Source: Clitopilus passeckerianus
Taxonomy: Eukaryota > Basidiomycota > Agaricomycetes > Agaricales > Entolomataceae
NCBI GenBank assembly: GCA_944990035.1
Contig: CALYLX010000134.1
Location: forward strand, 62,001-126,000
Reading direction: 5' to 3'
Length of the DNA stretch: 64,000 nt
Below the pieces are notes generated by a model. That model was given only the letters and a program-made list of their open reading frames with translations. It was not told where the DNA came from and searched no databases. Of this stretch, positions 23,780-34,584 are shown in pieces (the stretch's first letter is position 1; each line of letters begins with the position of its first letter). The position numbers and the translations under genes were made by a program.

Positions 23780-24727
23780 ATGGCTACTCGTGAACAACTT
23801 CAGGGTGTAGTTCTTGAACAGGCCTATGACACCTCCCAAATCTACTTCACCGGCGCCCAACTAAGCCTATATAGGGATAATCCACCCTCGCTTGCTAATG
23901 TTCCCGTTGAGTGCGAGTGGGAAGATGGTGTAACGCCGCCAGAGTCCCCAAACGATGTTATGAAACTAGCCACCAAGGCTTTAGAAGACCCACTTCCCTC
24001 CACGGATCTAGATATTACCTTAACTCTAACCACTCAACTTCCGCGTCCCACAAAGCGCATACCACACGTATGGAAGGCCAAGATTGAGGGTTCTCTCCCT
24101 GGAGGGCTTTCTGAGGGCACAGAGGTTGTCGCCAAAATCTACGACCCAGTTTACTATGGAGCAGCCAATACCACATCTCCATTTGATTTAGTCGCCAATA
24201 TGCTCCAGGCGGAAGTCGAGGCCTATGATCAACTCGAAGATTTCCAAGGGACCGGGATTCCGCGCTACTACGGTCATTATAGGGCTGCAATCCTCAGCCA
24301 AGATCGGGTAGCACACGTTTTATTGATCAAATACATCGAGGCAAAAGATATTCGCACCCTCGTTGGTTCGGACTACGGTGGCGATCTTCTCTTGTGCTCA
24401 GAACACAAGGACGCGCTCTTGAATAGTCCAATGTACCTCTGGGCCAGCCTGGTCGAACTTAGCCTCGAACAGCAACAATTTCAGCCTAGAAACGTTCTTG
24501 TGTATCCTCCGCAACGCGAAGGGCCTTTCTGCACAAAGGAAGCGTGCCCAGTGCGCAACACGGTGGACCGTAAGATGTCCGATGCGTTTTCATCAATTTC
24601 GAAAAGTGGAAGGAGTCCCCACGGAACGACGATTATACCTGGTAAAAGATGGACGAGGAAGACTTAATCGTTGGGAGCGAGTACAGTTGCATTTGACAGA
24701 GTACCGGCTTGGAAACCAGGCGGCCTA
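23780..24727 (+). pseudogene. Kinase-like gene of a mushroom-expanded family, frame broken
   Basis: The frame from Met at 23780 is open to 24667 and resembles a diverged protein kinase family common in Agaricomycetes: IPHVWKAKIEG, EVVAKIYDPVYY (the VAIK-like Lys), AEVEAYDQLEDFQG, IPRYYGHYRA and VLLIKYIEAKDIRTLV. The expected catalytic loop with Arg-Asp before PRNVLV reads EQQQFQPRNVLVY, so the catalytic Asp is absent. Beyond that the frame loses family resemblance, while the expected C-terminal FEKWKESPRNDDYTW appears in another frame near 24597-24644. I infer either a missed intron or frame damage after about 24510. Without the HRD motif it would be a pseudokinase at best. The ORF also extends 5' to 23594, but family similarity begins inside. 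Confidence 0.6.
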
Positions 24728-25229
24728 ATAGGTGCGGATCCATAGCGACTCTATGTAGAGGAGACAGACGACGTCAACCATCGAACTATTCTGGAGAACT
24801 CCTGACTGTCCTCTATGTAAGTATCAAATGTAATTATAACTGCCACTCTTTTCCATCTTGATGTCGAGTGGGCATAGCAGGCCTCCACGTCAACGGCAAC
24901 TTCGGTACGTGGACGCACAAACTACTCTAGCATGTTCGCTATACCTCCCAAGCAGCCTCAAGGCAAGGTTTCGTTAGGAGCCTCGTGGGCCTTCGGACAT
25001 CTGCTTCACTGGCGCTTAGCTGAGTATCTAAAAAGATAATTAATCGTGTTCGATATGCCCGTGAAGAGAACTTGAAAATATCGACAGATTGGACGTGATT
25101 TGCCGAGTACGGGGTATAAAAGTATTATACGAGCATTAAGTCAACCTGCATAAATATGAGCAGCGAGCCTCGTACTGAGTCATCGAAAACAAATATCTCA
25201 CTGGAATCCGCTCCCTCTCATATCATATA
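24728..25229. other. Intergenic spacer
   Basis: About 500 bases with no convincing ORF, tRNA or repeat, between the broken kinase-like gene and the 3' end of the sugar transporter. Confidence 0.6.
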
Positions 25230-27941
25230 TCAGATTTCATCCTCTCCAACATTCCCAACCAACCCCCCGACAACCTCCCACAACCCAAGCTCTTCCTCGA
25301 TCTACACGGAGTGACATAGACCACATTAACATCTCTCCCAGACTAGCAATGTATCAAGAAAGAGACGAAACCAACTCACCTCCCTCCTAACACCCCTCTC
25401 CCTCACCCCAGCCTCCGACCTAAACAGCTTATCCATATCCTCTAGTGAGACATTCGCCGTCTCTGGCACGCAGGTCGTGGACCAGATGTACGCGAGTGTG
25501 CAGGAGAGGGCGAAGATCGTGAATGTTAGTCTGTCGGGGGGCCGTATCAGTTCGGTTGCGCGAGCGTTCGTTATAAGGAAAGGGAGAGAAGAAAGAGGGA
25601 GGTAAACTGGGGAAGGAGAGGGAGAAGTGTGAAGCATGGAGTGATAGGTGAGAAAAACTCACGAAGGCGACCAATCCATCATCGGCGGCGTCAACAGCCC
25701 AATCAAAACTGTATTTGCCTCTTCTCAACACCAAAAAAAAAAAGGATATAGAAATGGGAGATACGCACAATTATTAACCCAATTCGACCCCGTAGCCACC
25801 GCCACACCTTTACTCCTCATCGAAAGCGGAAAGACTTCGCTCGGGAGGACCCACCCGACGGGGCCGAAGGACATGCCGTAGGCGGCTGTGAAGGTGTAGA
25901 TGCCGCTGTTCAGGGTATTCATGAACCATTCTTTGTTGGGTTTAAAAGGTAGGAAGCAAGGCGAGAAGGAAGGGAGGAAAACGGCGAAGGGGGGAGAAAG
26001 CAAACCGGACGACACTCACGCAACACACCCCGCCGCCGCCCACCCATGCCCCTCCCACTGTCCCTGATACTTCCACACCAAAACCGCAATCAAGAGGTGC
26101 GAGGCCGTCATTACCAGACTTCCGTTGCAGAGGAGGGGTTTCCTACCTGTCGTGCGTCGTTCATTAGCCTTTCCTCATCTTCTTTGCCTTCCCTCCCTCA
26201 AGGAGGGAGAGCTAGAGTACTGGACGACTCGCACGCACCCCACTTATCAATCCCCACAAGCACGGGCCCCACCGCCAAAAACTGCACAATCCCAATTCCA
26301 CCCGATACGACCAATGTGACGGTGTCCCCCCGCAGACCGAGGGACTGGACGATGGTGGGGCCGTAGTAGAGGAGGGCGTTTATTCCGGACCATTCTGTGT
26401 GTGGGGGAGTGAGCTCTTTTGTGCTGCGGGAGGGAGAGGGAACGGAGAAGGGAAGAGGCGAGGAAAGGAGAGGAGAGGTGGAAAGGAGAGGAGGGAAAGG
26501 AAGAGCGAGGAAGAGAAGACAAACGCACGTTGAAAAACCATAACCAACACCCCAATCAACGTCCTATCTCTATACTTTACCTCCCACAGCCTCCTCCATG
26601 CTTTGAGTTCCGTCTTTAGTGTCCACCCCTCGTCTGCCTGTAGCGTATGTTCCCGATGTGAGTCGAGGTCAAGTCCAGAATCCATCTCAACCGCCCGCTG
26701 GACCAACATCGTCTCCACCCTCATCTCCAATAGTTCCAGCTTTATCAATTCTTCCACTTCGTCAGTGTTCTCCCCACCCATCCTTAATCTCCTCAAACTC
26801 CCCCCAGCCTCCTCCCACCGTCCCTTCAGGCCCAAAAACCTCGGACTGGGCGGGAGATACAGTACACCTAACCCCAAGAAGAGCCCGGGGATGAGTTGGA
26901 GGAAGAGGGGGAGGCGCCAGGAGAGGGAGGATGGGACTGTTGGGGGTGGTCAGTTAGCGTCATATTTCTTTGAGGAGAGGGAGGGAAGGAGTAGGAAAGA
27001 AGAGAGGTAATGAAAGAGGTAGGGGAGGAGATGAGAATAGAGAGAACAGAGAACTCACCATCCCTCGTCAAAAACCCCGTCCAGAACCCACACACCACCC
27101 CCAACACAATCGAAAACTGCTCGAGGGCCATGAGGGAGCCGCGGACTTCGGGGGGCGAGATTTCGGATATGTAGAGTGGGGAGAGCATGCTGTGAGAGTA
27201 CGTCAGTACTTCAGAATGAATCGGGCGTATGGGTGAGGGTGGAGGGGAGGGAAGGGAAGGGAGGGAAGGAAAGAGAGGGAAGAGAAAGAGACTCACCTCA
27301 AAGCACCAACCCCAACCCCGCCGACTGCGCGTCCGATGAAGAGGTGAGTGAGGGATTGGGCCCATGTTTGGAAGGATGAGCCGATGACGAATATCACTGG
27401 AGGTGTTTATTAGCTTGTCACCCCGAGTGAGGGAGGGAAGGGATGGAAGTAGAGATGATACGTACACGACGCAGTGAGGATAGCATACCGCCTGGAAAAC
27501 CTATCTGCTAGTATACCTGCTGCTAGAGCTCCGATGAGGGCGCCTAGTTCGAGGACTGCGGCTGGTGGGAGGGTGATTAGCATTCATGAGGATGGAAAGG
27601 AGAACGCACTCATAATCCCTTTCTGCAACGGCGTAACCGGCCATCGTCGTACAAAGTCTTTCATAACTAGAACATTCGCTATCTGTATATGTGAGTCCAG
27701 TAGAACGGGAGTGCGAAGAGAGAAGAGAACTCACGACACCCTGATCATACCCAAACGTCAATCCCCCAATCGAAGCAAAGAACGCGCAATATAGCGTGTA
27801 GGAGTTACTCGCGAGTCCAGCTAGTCCAGGAGGTCCGTACGCGTATGTGTAGGATTGGCCATCTGGGGAGAGTCGGGCGCCAGATGGATGGGTTGGGTCT
27901 ATGGGAAGTGCTATGTAGCCGTCATTCTGGTGGTTTACCAT
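25230..27941 (-). CDS. MFS sugar transporter
   Basis: About twelve exons. It begins MVNHQNDGYIALPID, then TM1 with SIGGLTFGYDQGVV. Later segments carry family signatures: AAVLELGALIGALAAGILADRFSRR (TM2 to loop 2-3), FIGRAVGGVGVGALS, PLYISEISPPEVRGSLMALEQ, PPSPRFLGLKGRWEEA (PSPR in place of the usual PESPR), EWSGINALLYYGP, DKWGRKPLL, FGPVGWVLPSEVFPLSMRSKG and PETANVSLEDMDKLF. The last exon encodes IEEELGLWEVVGGLVG and stops at 25230-25232. This is the plasma-membrane sugar/H+ symporter family with 12 TM helices; the substrate (hexose, pentose, disaccharide or quinate) cannot be told from sequence. Several introns are longer than elsewhere in the window and almost purely C/T on the coding strand. 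Confidence 0.9.
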
Positions 27942-28428
27942 GGTAAGAAGCAGGTGTGGCTGTGTGGGGCTCTGTCGCTGTTGTACAACACTCTAAACAG
28001 ACTTCTTATGCCTCTCGAGCGTGAGTGGGATTCTAGCAAAGGACACTGCTTGGGACTATTCTGCCCGTGGAATCTGTTGATTGACCTATAGACTTACAAG
28101 CCAAACGTCGCCATGCCCCTGCTGTGCTCGAGTCTCACAACCAGCGTACATCTACGCTCTACTTCGAGTTCCGCTCACTTCCATCTCCTCTCCCACCGAC
28201 CCGAGTCTGTGCCTGGGATATTATGCTAGACCTAAGAGAAGCGTCATCACAGAAAACATGCACAAGCACCTCAACGTCCGATCACCCTCAGGCTCATCGA
28301 CACGTCGGATAGCCAGAAACTGACAACGCTCATCTCGGAACTTGACCAAAGGGACCATAGAATCTTCCATATACTGACATTGATATTGGTACTAGTACAT
28401 TAGGGCTTACATCACGATTGTGTTCCAC
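27942..28428. other. Intergenic spacer
   Basis: Holds the promoter of the sugar transporter (minus strand) and the 3' end of the protease-inhibitor gene. No gene recognised. Confidence 0.6.
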
Positions 28429-29058
28429 TCAAGGCTTTTCGCCAACACGTTCAAAGACCCAGCTCAACTGCTCACGTTCGCCGAGTTCAAGCTAATAAAT
28501 TCAGATTTAGCCTTTAGGTTCCTCTGAATTGGAGTGAATACGTACAATGGGAGGGTGAATCGGCAGCGGAGCAAGCTGGATGCCGAGTTGAGAGTCTGCA
28601 ACTTGGAGACTTGTATGAAACAATAAGTTGAAAGGAGTCGAAGAGTAAGCTGTTCGCTCACGTCTGGCGGAATCCAGGCGCAATCCCGACATGCCATTCG
28701 GTCGGAAACTCCTGGATGCGTTGATCCACTTTGTTACCTGCCTGAGGGGCACCCGGAGCTCCTTTATAGGTGAGAGCTTGGGCTGGTATGATGCCGGTGG
28801 GCTTAACGATAGCGATATTGCCATTCGGCAAGGGGTCAACTTGCCACTGAATGGGGCGGTCAGTAAAATTCTGTCGGGCCAGTATGGGAAAATGAATACC
28901 TTTTGATCATCTTCTGGTTGGACACCAGGAGGAAGGACAGTGACACCTTGTCCACCCTCGCTACGAGTTAACGCGTCGGGCCCAATGTTGCCGAGCTGGG
29001 CGACGACGATGCGATAGATGCCAGGAGGGAGAAGAGAACCAACATCTGCAGATGACAT
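28429..29058 (-). CDS. Cospin-like serine protease inhibitor (I66 type, beta-trefoil)
   Basis: Four exons, complement(28429..28491, 28546..28609, 28662..28846, 28900..29058), give exactly 156 residues. The pattern fits fungal I66 inhibitors such as Coprinopsis cospin: LLPPGIYRIVVAQLG, GVTVLPPGV, WQVDPLPNGNIAIVKPTG, ALTYKGAPG, FPTEWHVGIAPG, SQLGIQLAPLPIHPPI, and an ending with SWVFERVGEKP like the usual final Trp-x-Phe strand. Length near 150 residues and lack of a signal peptide also fit these cytoplasmic beta-trefoil proteins. Known family members inhibit trypsin-like proteases and are thought to deter predators or regulate endogenous proteases. The family call rests on pattern recognition. 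A TATA-like run lies upstream. Confidence 0.72.
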
Positions 29059-29114
29059 GGTATTTGTTATCAATGCTCAGAGGAATTTGCTGATTTCGGT
29101 GAACCTTTGGTCCA

Positions 29115-29126
29115 ATATATATATAC
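29115..29126 (-). promoter_or_regulatory. TATA-type promoter of the protease-inhibitor gene
   Basis: An (AT)n run ATATATATATA sits about 57-68 bases before the start codon at 29058 on the minus strand, preceded by a CCAA motif on the plus strand (29112-29115). The distance suits a TATA box with a short leader. Inferred from position. Confidence 0.5.
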
Positions 29127-31467
29127 CTACATACCATCCTAGATGGTGGATCCAAGTTTCCTTGCGAAGAAACAATCTTCCAGAAAGAAGTTGATTGGAA
29201 GAATGTACGCCACCGTGCGGATTGTCAAACCAAATACCTGATTTCATTGTCCAATCCTTGTCACCCCCAAACCTTAACTCAGCATGAGGTTCAGGGTAAA
29301 AGTCTTTCTCGCCAAAGCCAACTCGGGAATTCTCCTAGGTATGATGCGTTATTCATCGAAGGGTGTTCGGAGCTTAGAGCCAGCCTAGCCAAGACGAAGG
29401 TCACAGTGTGGTAAGATGAGATTCGAGAAATTCTCAAACGACAGAACGTATCACGCGATGCGGGGCAACCCGAGCTCACCTCGAAATCTAGTCACTTCCA
29501 TGGTCGCCATACTTACTGTATTAGCTCGGTGAGTGATCACATGGGCCTTAGTGTGGGAAGTAGTGCCCCACAAAAGTTAATTTGACGTTCTGCTTTCTCT
29601 GTCATAAAGACCCCGCAAAAAGATGACTGAACCCTACTATCGTTCACGTTCTAATTCGCTGCCACGGGCACAGTGACGGATAGCCTTTCCACCCTAGATC
29701 ATGAGGCCTCATGCACCGAATGGAATCTTACCCGTTCGAACTCACATAAGAATGACACATGCAATAGGATTAGCACCCGCCAAAAGCGACAGGTCACAGC
29801 CTACATGAAGGAGGTGCCAAGGCCTCCTAGATTTCGAACTTGTCCCATACAGGCGCAGTGATTCAAGCCCCAGATCTTAGGATGAAGACAGAAGGAGCAT
29901 TTGTCACGAGAGAACATGTCGAGTAATCCAGAGGTAACCTTTTTTTAATTGTGAAAGGAGGTCGACTACATGTACCACTTGCCTCGTGATGAGCCAAATG
30001 GGCTGGGCCAGGGGGACTTGGAGATCCTCCGCTGAGGCCGTCCTCGCTGAACCCTGCTGCCGAGTCTGAAGTAGATATGTTCACTGTCCATCACTCGCCT
30101 CGGTTATCTGATTCATTATGGACAGGCCGCACCAGAGGCTTTTCCTTACCAATTCATAACAGCCGCCTGTATTTTTCGTTTCCTGTAGTCGCGATTGTGA
30201 TTTGATTTTCGTACTTCCCGAGTTACATTGTATCTTCTTCACGGCGGGCTCTGACAGTGATTTAGTGGCAGACTGAGGGTTGTATACGAGCACACCGACT
30301 CCCGGTATGTCATCCAGCAATTCTTTTCCTCGTTGGGGTATTCCACGACTGAAACCTAAGCCATGGGTGTCACAGCGGGTATAGAAATTCCATGAGGGAG
30401 TCAACGATGCACGGGTTTGTTATGATGAATCCGTTGAATCCAAAGCAAAGGGCGCGGGTCCGAGCGTCATGGCATACTGAGTATATTCTCTCACTGCAAA
30501 TTAGTTCCAAGGTCGACTCGATGCATGATGTCTTGTTGGTTGGAGGTTCGGAATTTGCAGCCTGAAGTCAAGAGGTCACGGGTCTTCGGCATTTCTTGGA
30601 AAGTCTTATTTCTCAACTTCTAGACAGTTACTCGTGTGACCAACTATAGACTTGCTAGCACGGGAGATCGGTGCACGAATGTGTGGGGAGTGGCCAAGAA
30701 CGAGCCAGCTTTGAAGTTGACGTTGAACTGCCTAATAAGCCTGAGGGTGGGTTCCGGGAACACCAGTTGGAATTGCTGTGTACTCTCCGTTCTGGTTTGT
30801 CTTGAGAAACGTCGTTAGCCCCGTGCGGAGGAGGCAGGAGTGGCTGTGCGACACATTCCGGTAACCTTGTTTGCCCCGAGTGGGGAGGGAGGAGTTGTTA
30901 TTGTTCGAGCTTGAGAATTGAGATAGCTGGATGGGGAGGCTATGAGAGGGGATAAATTGACGAGAGATAGTAGCTGGGATACCTAGATAGAACACGTAGA
31001 CTAAGTGGCCAGATAAGTTGCAGGCTCCGAGTTCAAGCACCCTGCTCGGAGCAAAAACATCCCGCTGCGGAATCACATCTCCCTCATTTCTTTTATTATT
31101 ATTATCAAATTGCGGCGCAAATACAGCGTTCATTTCAATTAAATGACGATTATCTCTTAATTACCCGCCAATTGTCTCCTATGTTTTTGAGGCCCGTGCG
31201 CGTGGGAAAGTACATTGATGCTATTCGTCGCTGGCGTTGCCGTTTGAATTGTTGGCACTTGTCGTCTTTCATAGTGATACTTTTCTTTCTTTGAGAGACT
31301 TTTTTTGATTGTTTGGAACTAAAAACACCGCACATATCCTCTCCTTTATTTCCCTTCTGTGCGTGTTTTTCATATTTCCTTACTTTTTTACTCTCTCACC
31401 CACGGTCGCTACCCAACTCTACATTTTTTATATCCCTTCCACTTGAATTTTTATTCGTATATCTACC
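29127..31467. other. Long intergenic stretch
   Basis: The 2.3 kb between divergent genes. Only short ORFs are seen; the longest (minus, 30732..31133, 133 codons) is Asn/Ser-rich with no family match. The last 200 bases before 31468 are strongly C/T-rich on the plus strand (31320-31460), typical of a fungal promoter or leader for the RNA-binding protein gene. No transposon ends or tRNA recognised. Confidence 0.5.
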
Positions 31468-33721
31468 ATGGACGACAATCAGACTGCATTCGTTGCGGCT
31501 CAATACCCTGCTTACGCTGGTTTTGACATCGACATGATGAAGGTACGCGGCCTTTTCCCTCGCAAAACTCTCATTTAACATTTCGCTAGCGCTCTATGGA
31601 TACCGTTGGTGGTCCAGACGCAAAAAAGGCCCGCTGGTCTCCCTCTGCCTCCTCAACCACTCCCCCAAAGGACGCGTTCGCAAACTACGGCTACGGCCCC
31701 CAAGCATCCATCAACCAAGCCCTCTACGCAACCCCCCAACTCTCCATCAACACCGCTCACGCCCAATCCAACGGCCAAGGTGGTGGGCAACTCAGCCCCA
31801 ACACCGCTGCCGCCCAACAACAACAATCCTCCCAACCAAGCCCCAACACCGCGAACGGCTACGGCACCTTTGCAGCGTATAATATGTTGGGTATGGGTAT
31901 GCCGGGTATGAACATGCTGAATGGGTTCGCTGCGTATAATGGGCAGATGGGCAACTTTGGTCAGCAACAGCAGCAGCAACAACAGCAACAACAGCGTATG
32001 CCGAGCATGAACCTCCCCATGCCTCAACCCGCCTTCGCATCCAACCCAGCTGCTCTCTCCGCCGCTCTCTCGCTCAACGCATCCGCCTCCCAACCAACCA
32101 ACCGCACCGTCTACATCGGGAACCTCCCCGCCACCGCCTCCGTCGACGAACTTCTCAACCTAGTCCACTTCGGTCCCCTCGAGTCAATCCGCGTTCTCCC
32201 CGAGAAAAGCTGTGTTTTCCTCAGCTTCTTGGACGGCCAGACGGCAGTAGCATTCCACGCAGACGCGACGGTGAAGAAAATGTCCCTCCACGGCCAAGAG
32301 CTCAAAATCGGCTGGGGCAAACCCTCCCCCGTCCCCGCCCAAGTCCAGCTCGCCATAACCCAATCCAACGCCTCCCGGAACGTCTACCTCGGCGGGCTGG
32401 ACGAGTCGTTGACCGAGGAACAACTCCGGGACGACCTCTCGCGATTCGGGTTGATCGACCAGGTCAAGATTGTTAGGGACAAGAATATTGGGTTCGTGCA
32501 CTTTTTGAGTATTGGCGTGGCTACGAAGGTTGTGAATACTCTACCTATGGAGGGGGGGTGGGCAGGGAAGAGGGTTAATTATGGGAAGGATCGGTGTGCG
32601 TATATTCCGAAGAGCCAGCAGGTGGGGCAGCATCAGGCGCAGGCTGTTGCTGCGCAGAGTTTGATGCAGCAGAGTATGGGGGGGATGACGCCGCAGGCTA
32701 CGGTTTTCCCATTTGGATTTGGGGGGAACATGTTTGCTGGGAATGGGGGTGATGGGGGATGAATGGGATGGGGGTGATGAATGGGATGGGGGTGATGAAT
32801 GGGATGGGGGCGATGGCGATGAACGGTATGAATGGGATGAATGGAGCTGCAAATACGGGGATGAATCGGACTGTGTATCTGGGCAATATTCATCCTGAGA
32901 CGACGACGGAGGATTTGTGTAATACCATTCGAGGAGGGGTGTTGCAGAGTATTCGGTATATGCAGGATAAGCATATCGCTGTGCGTTTCCTTTCCTTTTC
33001 CTCCCTGCGTATATATACTAACCTCCCCTCTTCGTAGTTCGTGACATTCATCGACCCAGCCGCCGCATATACATTCTACCAAGTCTCCTCCTACCAAGGC
33101 CTCACCCTCAACAACCGTCGCCTCAAAATCGGATGGGGTAAGAACAGCGGCCCCCTCGCTACGAGTCTGGCTCTGGCAGTACACGGAGGAGCGACGAGGA
33201 ATGTGTATGTTGGAAATATTGAGGATTTCGAGTTTTTCACGGTGGAGAAGATGAGGAGGGACTTTGGGGAGTTTGGGGATGTTGAGTTGGTTAATTATTT
33301 GAAGGAGAAGTACGTTCAAGTCTTTCGAGGAGAGACTTCAGGATGGGTACTGATGAGGCAACTTGATAGGAACTGCGCATTCGTGAACTTCACGAACATC
33401 TCGAACGCGATCAAAGCCATCGACGGGATAAAATCTAAACCCGAATACGCCAACCTCCGTATCGCACACGGGAAAGATCGGTGTGCCAACCCACCACGCT
33501 CGGGACCGCAAGGCGGGAGCGGGGGGATGAGGAGGAGTGCGAGTGGGCATTCGGGTGTTAGTCCTAGTGGGCATGGGAATGGTGTACAAGGGCTGCAAGG
33601 AGGGGAGGGGGATACGCCGAATTTGGGGAATGGGGAGTTGCGGGAGGAGCCGTTTGAGGATGAGGAGGGGGGAATTGGTGGGGAGGGGATGAGGGTTGAT
33701 GGGGAGGTTGGGAGTGCATAG
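31468..33721 (+). CDS. nrd1: Nrd1-like RNA-binding protein with four RRMs, one frame break
   Basis: Exon 1 ([18 protein letters not shown]) splices phase 0 to [17 protein letters not shown] Gln/Asn/Met-rich N-terminus with a polyQ run precedes RRM1 ([27 protein letters not shown]), RRM2 ([29 protein letters not shown]), RRM3 ([36 protein letters not shown]) and RRM4 ([42 protein letters not shown]). The order and linkers match fission yeast Nrd1, which binds mRNAs of differentiation genes and joins stress granules. Between RRM2 and RRM3 the frame stops at 32760-32762 and resumes in a frame reading MNGMGV repeats. One more G in the run at 32751-32757 would restore it; a cryptic intron from GTGATG to AATGGAG would also rejoin the frames. 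Introns at about 32981-33037 and 33310-33370 are clear. Confidence 0.85.
32762..32815 (+). repeat. 18-bp coding minisatellite, three units
   Basis: The unit ATGAATGGGATGGGGGTG is repeated three times (the last ends GCG), encoding MNGMGV, and is flanked by related ATGGCG/ATGAACGG triplet variants. Unit length is a multiple of three, so copy number would not change the frame, but the G runs inside are slippage-prone. Confidence 0.85.
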
Positions 33722-34584
33722 AGGGTTTCTGACTCTCTGCTTGAAGTTGATGTATACGATGATACCCCCTGGGTTCGAGACGCTCGACGCCCATGTTGGA
33801 TACCCCCTCCCTGACCTCACTCACGCTCACGCTCACCACGAATGTACCTCCTCCGGCGTGTGTACCACCTATCTCTCTCTTGATCCATCTCTCACTCTCT
33901 TTTATCTGTTACCCCTACCCATCTCAAAAGCGGAACGACTTTCCACAGCTCCTGCGCTCCATCATCATTCGAAATTTCGAACTTGACCCTCTATATATAA
34001 TTATGCATTCCTTTCGGCTTCGTCTTGTACATACTATTCTATTGCCCTTTCTCTTTCTCCTTCTCTTCCCCGTTCCTTCACACTTTTCTTCCTTCCTTTT
34101 CTTCGTCTCTGGCATGGCAGGACTCCTTCATTGGTGCTTTTCCCTTCGTGCTGTCCACTCTTTTGCTGCCTCACTGACTGACTCGTTGACTGAATATATC
34201 CATATCCGTACTCTACCTCTCTTTTATCTCCCGTACCATCTGTTACTGAATACTCTCTACCTGAATCTCTATCCCTGTGAATTTGAATCTCAAAAAGGTC
34301 ACTGATATACGTATATCCCTCTCCTGGTACTAGTAATTGATACTGAAGAACAAGGTTTTGTCTCATAAGAATTTCGGGGCTCAACTGAGAAGACCATTTT
34401 CTTGGCTGTGACAGAAAAGGTCACAGATCATGTGCTTTTGTGTCACGTCGCGTCGTTGATGAGAGCCGCGAGCTCCCGCGTTTGGCCCCGGAGTCTGACT
34501 CAAAGCTTGCAACTCGTCCTTCACGTCGTTGCTGGGCTTTACTCGAGTTATATGCGACTATAGGCTCGGAGACTACTAGAAAAT
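33722..34584. other. Intergenic, pyrimidine-rich
   Basis: Strongly C/T-rich on the plus strand from about 33880 to 34260, which opens long but unconvincing ORFs. Probably the 3' UTR of the RRM gene plus the promoter of the BRCT gene. No other feature seen. Confidence 0.5.

Noticed and set aside
30732..31133. Minus ORF with LELGA and NQNGEYTAIPTG, recalling N-terminal parts of the sugar transporter
   Set aside because: The two pieces occur in the wrong order for a transporter relic and the rest shows no similarity; probably chance.
32541..33319. Long minus ORFs rich in His, Pro and Ile
   Set aside because: Antisense of the G-rich minisatellite and RRM3/RRM4 coding exons.
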